DNA from: Fibrobacter sp. UWB16 | Lineage (GTDB): Bacteria > Fibrobacterota > Fibrobacteria > Fibrobacterales > Fibrobacteraceae | NCBI RefSeq assembly: GCF_900215325.1 | Contig: NZ_OCMS01000001.1 | Location: 1,178,001-1,242,000, forward strand | Length of the DNA stretch: 64,000 nucleotides | Reading direction: 5' to 3' | Part shown: positions 62,488-64,000 of the stretch, one piece after another | Layout of the letters: the number at the start of each line of letters is the position of its first letter | Position numbering within the stretch: position 1 is the first letter of the stretch | Translations under genes and position numbers: made by a program | The notes under the pieces: model-generated | Told to the model about the DNA's origin: nothing | The model's database searches: none | Seen by the model: the letters and a program-made list of their open reading frames with translations, nothing else

Positions 62488-64000
62488 CTACAGCACGCTT
62501 ATCTTCGTCACGATTTCTACAGAATCCCTGCATTCAATTTTTGCATATAGGTATCGCGCCGGTTCCTTATCGCCAAAGTGCTCAGAATACCAGCCGTCTT
62601 CACGAATGGAATACGAAAGTTTCTCGTCAAGAGCAATCTGAACGCGACGGGCCCCAGGCACCTCAACCGTAGCCAAAGACCCCTTCAGCAGCACATCCGC
62701 AGTCGGATATAAATGGAACGGGATTTCCGCCGTAAACGGCGCGCGCCCATACAATGTATCCGTAATCGTGAATTCATCCTTTTCACGATTGTATTCGATT
62801 TTGCGGACATGCTTCACGCCATCCTTGCGGTAGCCATCGTGCGTCGCTTCGACAAAGTCCTCGACAACATTCAACGTTTTGCAATGGTAGTGCGAAAGCC
62901 ACATGGTAGGGCCCGCCTGCAAAGCCTGATTTTTACCGTTCACGCAAACCGTATTGTGCGCAAGCGTACTTACAAAGTAACTACGTAAATCCTTATGCGT
63001 ATGGTACGTAAACGTACCCGGGTCGACAATCACGGGGTTGCCATCGACATGCAGAATAAAGCTAAGCGCATCGGCATGGCCATGAGCGGCAATGCTTAAA
63101 AAGCCAAGCGGGGCCGCATCAAAATGCAGATACGTCTCGCGCACACCCGTAAAATCGCCTGCGCGTTTCACATCGTCACAAGATTTTACGGCCTTGCGGA
63201 AAATAAAATGTCCGCTTTCCGGGCAAAAATGATTGCGGCCAAGCGATTCTTGTTCATCCGCAACCATGAGCGATTTAAACTTTTCGCGACCTGTAGCACC
63301 GAACAGCAATTCATTCTTTTCATCCCAATCATTATTTGCGCGTTTGAGCGAAGCATCTTCAAAGTAAGTTGCAAACGAAACAAGCAACGACTTGAAGTTG
63401 TTGAAATGCCCCCCAACATCAGGGCGGAGTACAAAGCCGTCATCGCCATCACCGTACATCGGGTAATTGAAATTGCAATCTAAAAACGCATTCATGTAAC
63501 GCGCCATTTCATGCAAACGCTCATTGTAAGCTTTCGAAAATTCAGCACCAGCATGGCGCCCTGCGACAGCGGCAATCAAGAAGAAATCGTCTATAAACTG
63601 GATGTACTCGGCAGCCTCTTCGCGATTTACACCTTCTGTGGTATTCTGCAAAAGAATTTCGCGTTCAAGCCCAGCCTGCGCATACTTCAAGCGAGCATCC
63701 CGATTCGGGATGTTCCATTTGCAAGCAGCCACAAACAAGCCTGCATATTCCGAAATCAAATGGTTATTAGCCGAAGAGCAAAGCGACGGATGATTATACG
63801 AATATTCCGCATGTTCAAAAATGAGCGGCTGCCAGACAGAATCAACAAAATGCGAAAACACCGTATTCGATGCACAGAGATTTTCGACATCAAAAACTTG
63901 CCAGCAAAAATACCAGCAGATCAACCGCAGATTGACTTCGATATTGCTATACCAGTTGACCCCCACCATGTACGGGTTTGCGTTTTTCCAGCTCAACAAA
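62488..64000 (-). CDS. Heparinase II/III-like protein, N-terminus outside the window
   Basis: At least 503 residues ending at the stop at 62488; the frame is open to the right edge, so the true start is not visible. The N-terminal half is an alpha-helical toroid with EYSYNHPSLCSSANNHLISE (catalytic-site Asn-His) and the second half is a beta-sandwich with AHGHADALSFILHVDGNPVI and the next motif DPGTFTY, typical of Heparinase II/III (PL12/PL15-like). Such proteins accompany polysaccharide loci and cleave or process uronic-acid polymers. No signal peptide can be judged. Confidence 0.88.
   Translation of the reverse strand, partial: LLSWKNANPYMVGVNWYSNIEVNLRLICWYFCWQVFDVENLCASNTVFSHFVDSVWQPLIFEHAEYSYNHPSLCSSANNHLISEYAGLFVAACKWNIPNRDARLKYAQAGLEREILLQNTTEGVNREEAAEYIQFIDDFFLIAAVAGRHAGAEFSKAYNERLHEMARYMNAFLDCNFNYPMYGDGDDGFVLRPDVGGHFNNFKSLLVSFATYFEDASLKRANNDWDEKNELLFGATGREKFKSLMVADEQESLGRNHFCPESGHFIFRKAVKSCDDVKRAGDFTGVRETYLHFDAAPLGFLSIAAHGHADALSFILHVDGNPVIVDPGTFTYHTHKDLRSYFVSTLAHNTVCVNGKNQALQAGPTMWLSHYHCKTLNVVEDFVEATHDGYRKDGVKHVRKIEYNREKDEFTITDTLYGRAPFTAEIPFHLYPTADVLLKGSLATVEVPGARRVQIALDEKLSYSIREDGWYSEHFGDKEPARYLYAKIECRDSVEIVTKISVL

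Overview
The window looks like a chromosome segment of a Fibrobacter-type bacterium (phylum Fibrobacterota, rumen or gut). The best marker is a lipoprotein ending in a 'Fibrobacter succinogenes major paralogous' (FISUMP, Fib_succ_major) domain at 38943-40169. CotH-type lipoprotein, SppA fused to an outer-membrane-like domain and the mixed GC content fit that reading. No rRNA, tRNA, CRISPR array or intact transposase was seen.

Region 1 (1-14.05 kb) is a defence island. It holds, in order: an unrecognised gene cut by the left edge (minus strand); a two-gene module of a PIN-GNAT-PUA/EVE-like fusion plus an ASCH protein; a complete four-gene restriction-modification system of the LlaJI type (two m5C methyltransferases, a McrB-like NTPase, a LlaJI-like PD-(D/E)xK subunit); on the minus strand a Dcm-type methyltransferase with a MutL/MORC-like GHKL ATPase whose C-terminus carries an R-x4-H (HEPN-like) motif; a GC-rich structured repeat; a small MSGGAFEY-family gene; a winged-helix gene fragment behind a 21-nt tandem repeat; a YhcG/DUF1016 nuclease; and a small toxin-antitoxin pair.

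Region 2 (14.1-16.1 kb) holds an NhaC-type antiporter and a small exported protein, each ending in a clear rho-independent terminator. Region 3 (16.15-31.4 kb, plus strand) is the first surface polysaccharide locus: UDP-glucose dehydrogenase and UDP-glucuronate 4-epimerase, a structured leader, then glycosyltransferases, an EpsG-like polymerase, a TupA-like ATP-grasp protein, a pyruvyl transferase, a flippase, and a short-chain dehydrogenase with a MenD-like thiamine-diphosphate enzyme.

Region 4 (31.5-40.2 kb) is mostly housekeeping: CotH lipoprotein, flavodoxin-like reductase, rplM-rpsI, a CNNM/CBS membrane protein, SppA and the FISUMP lipoprotein. Its intergenic spaces carry copies of a short repeat with the core CTTCGCTACGCTCAGGATGAC.

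Region 5 (40.2-64 kb) is a second polysaccharide locus. A Wzc-like kinase leads a plus-strand run with two LtaS/MdoB-like phosphotransferases, a flippase, an aminotransferase / PLP decarboxylase / ATP-grasp trio, a GT56-like transferase, UDP-galactopyranose mutase and other transferases. A facing minus-strand run encodes a heparinase-like protein (cut by the right edge), five glycosyltransferase or polymerase genes and a PL8-type polysaccharide lyase. Together the two loci suggest an uronic-acid-containing polymer with galactofuranose, an amino-sugar branch and phosphate-linked decoration, with lyases to trim or release it. All functions are from sequence reading only; no database search was run.
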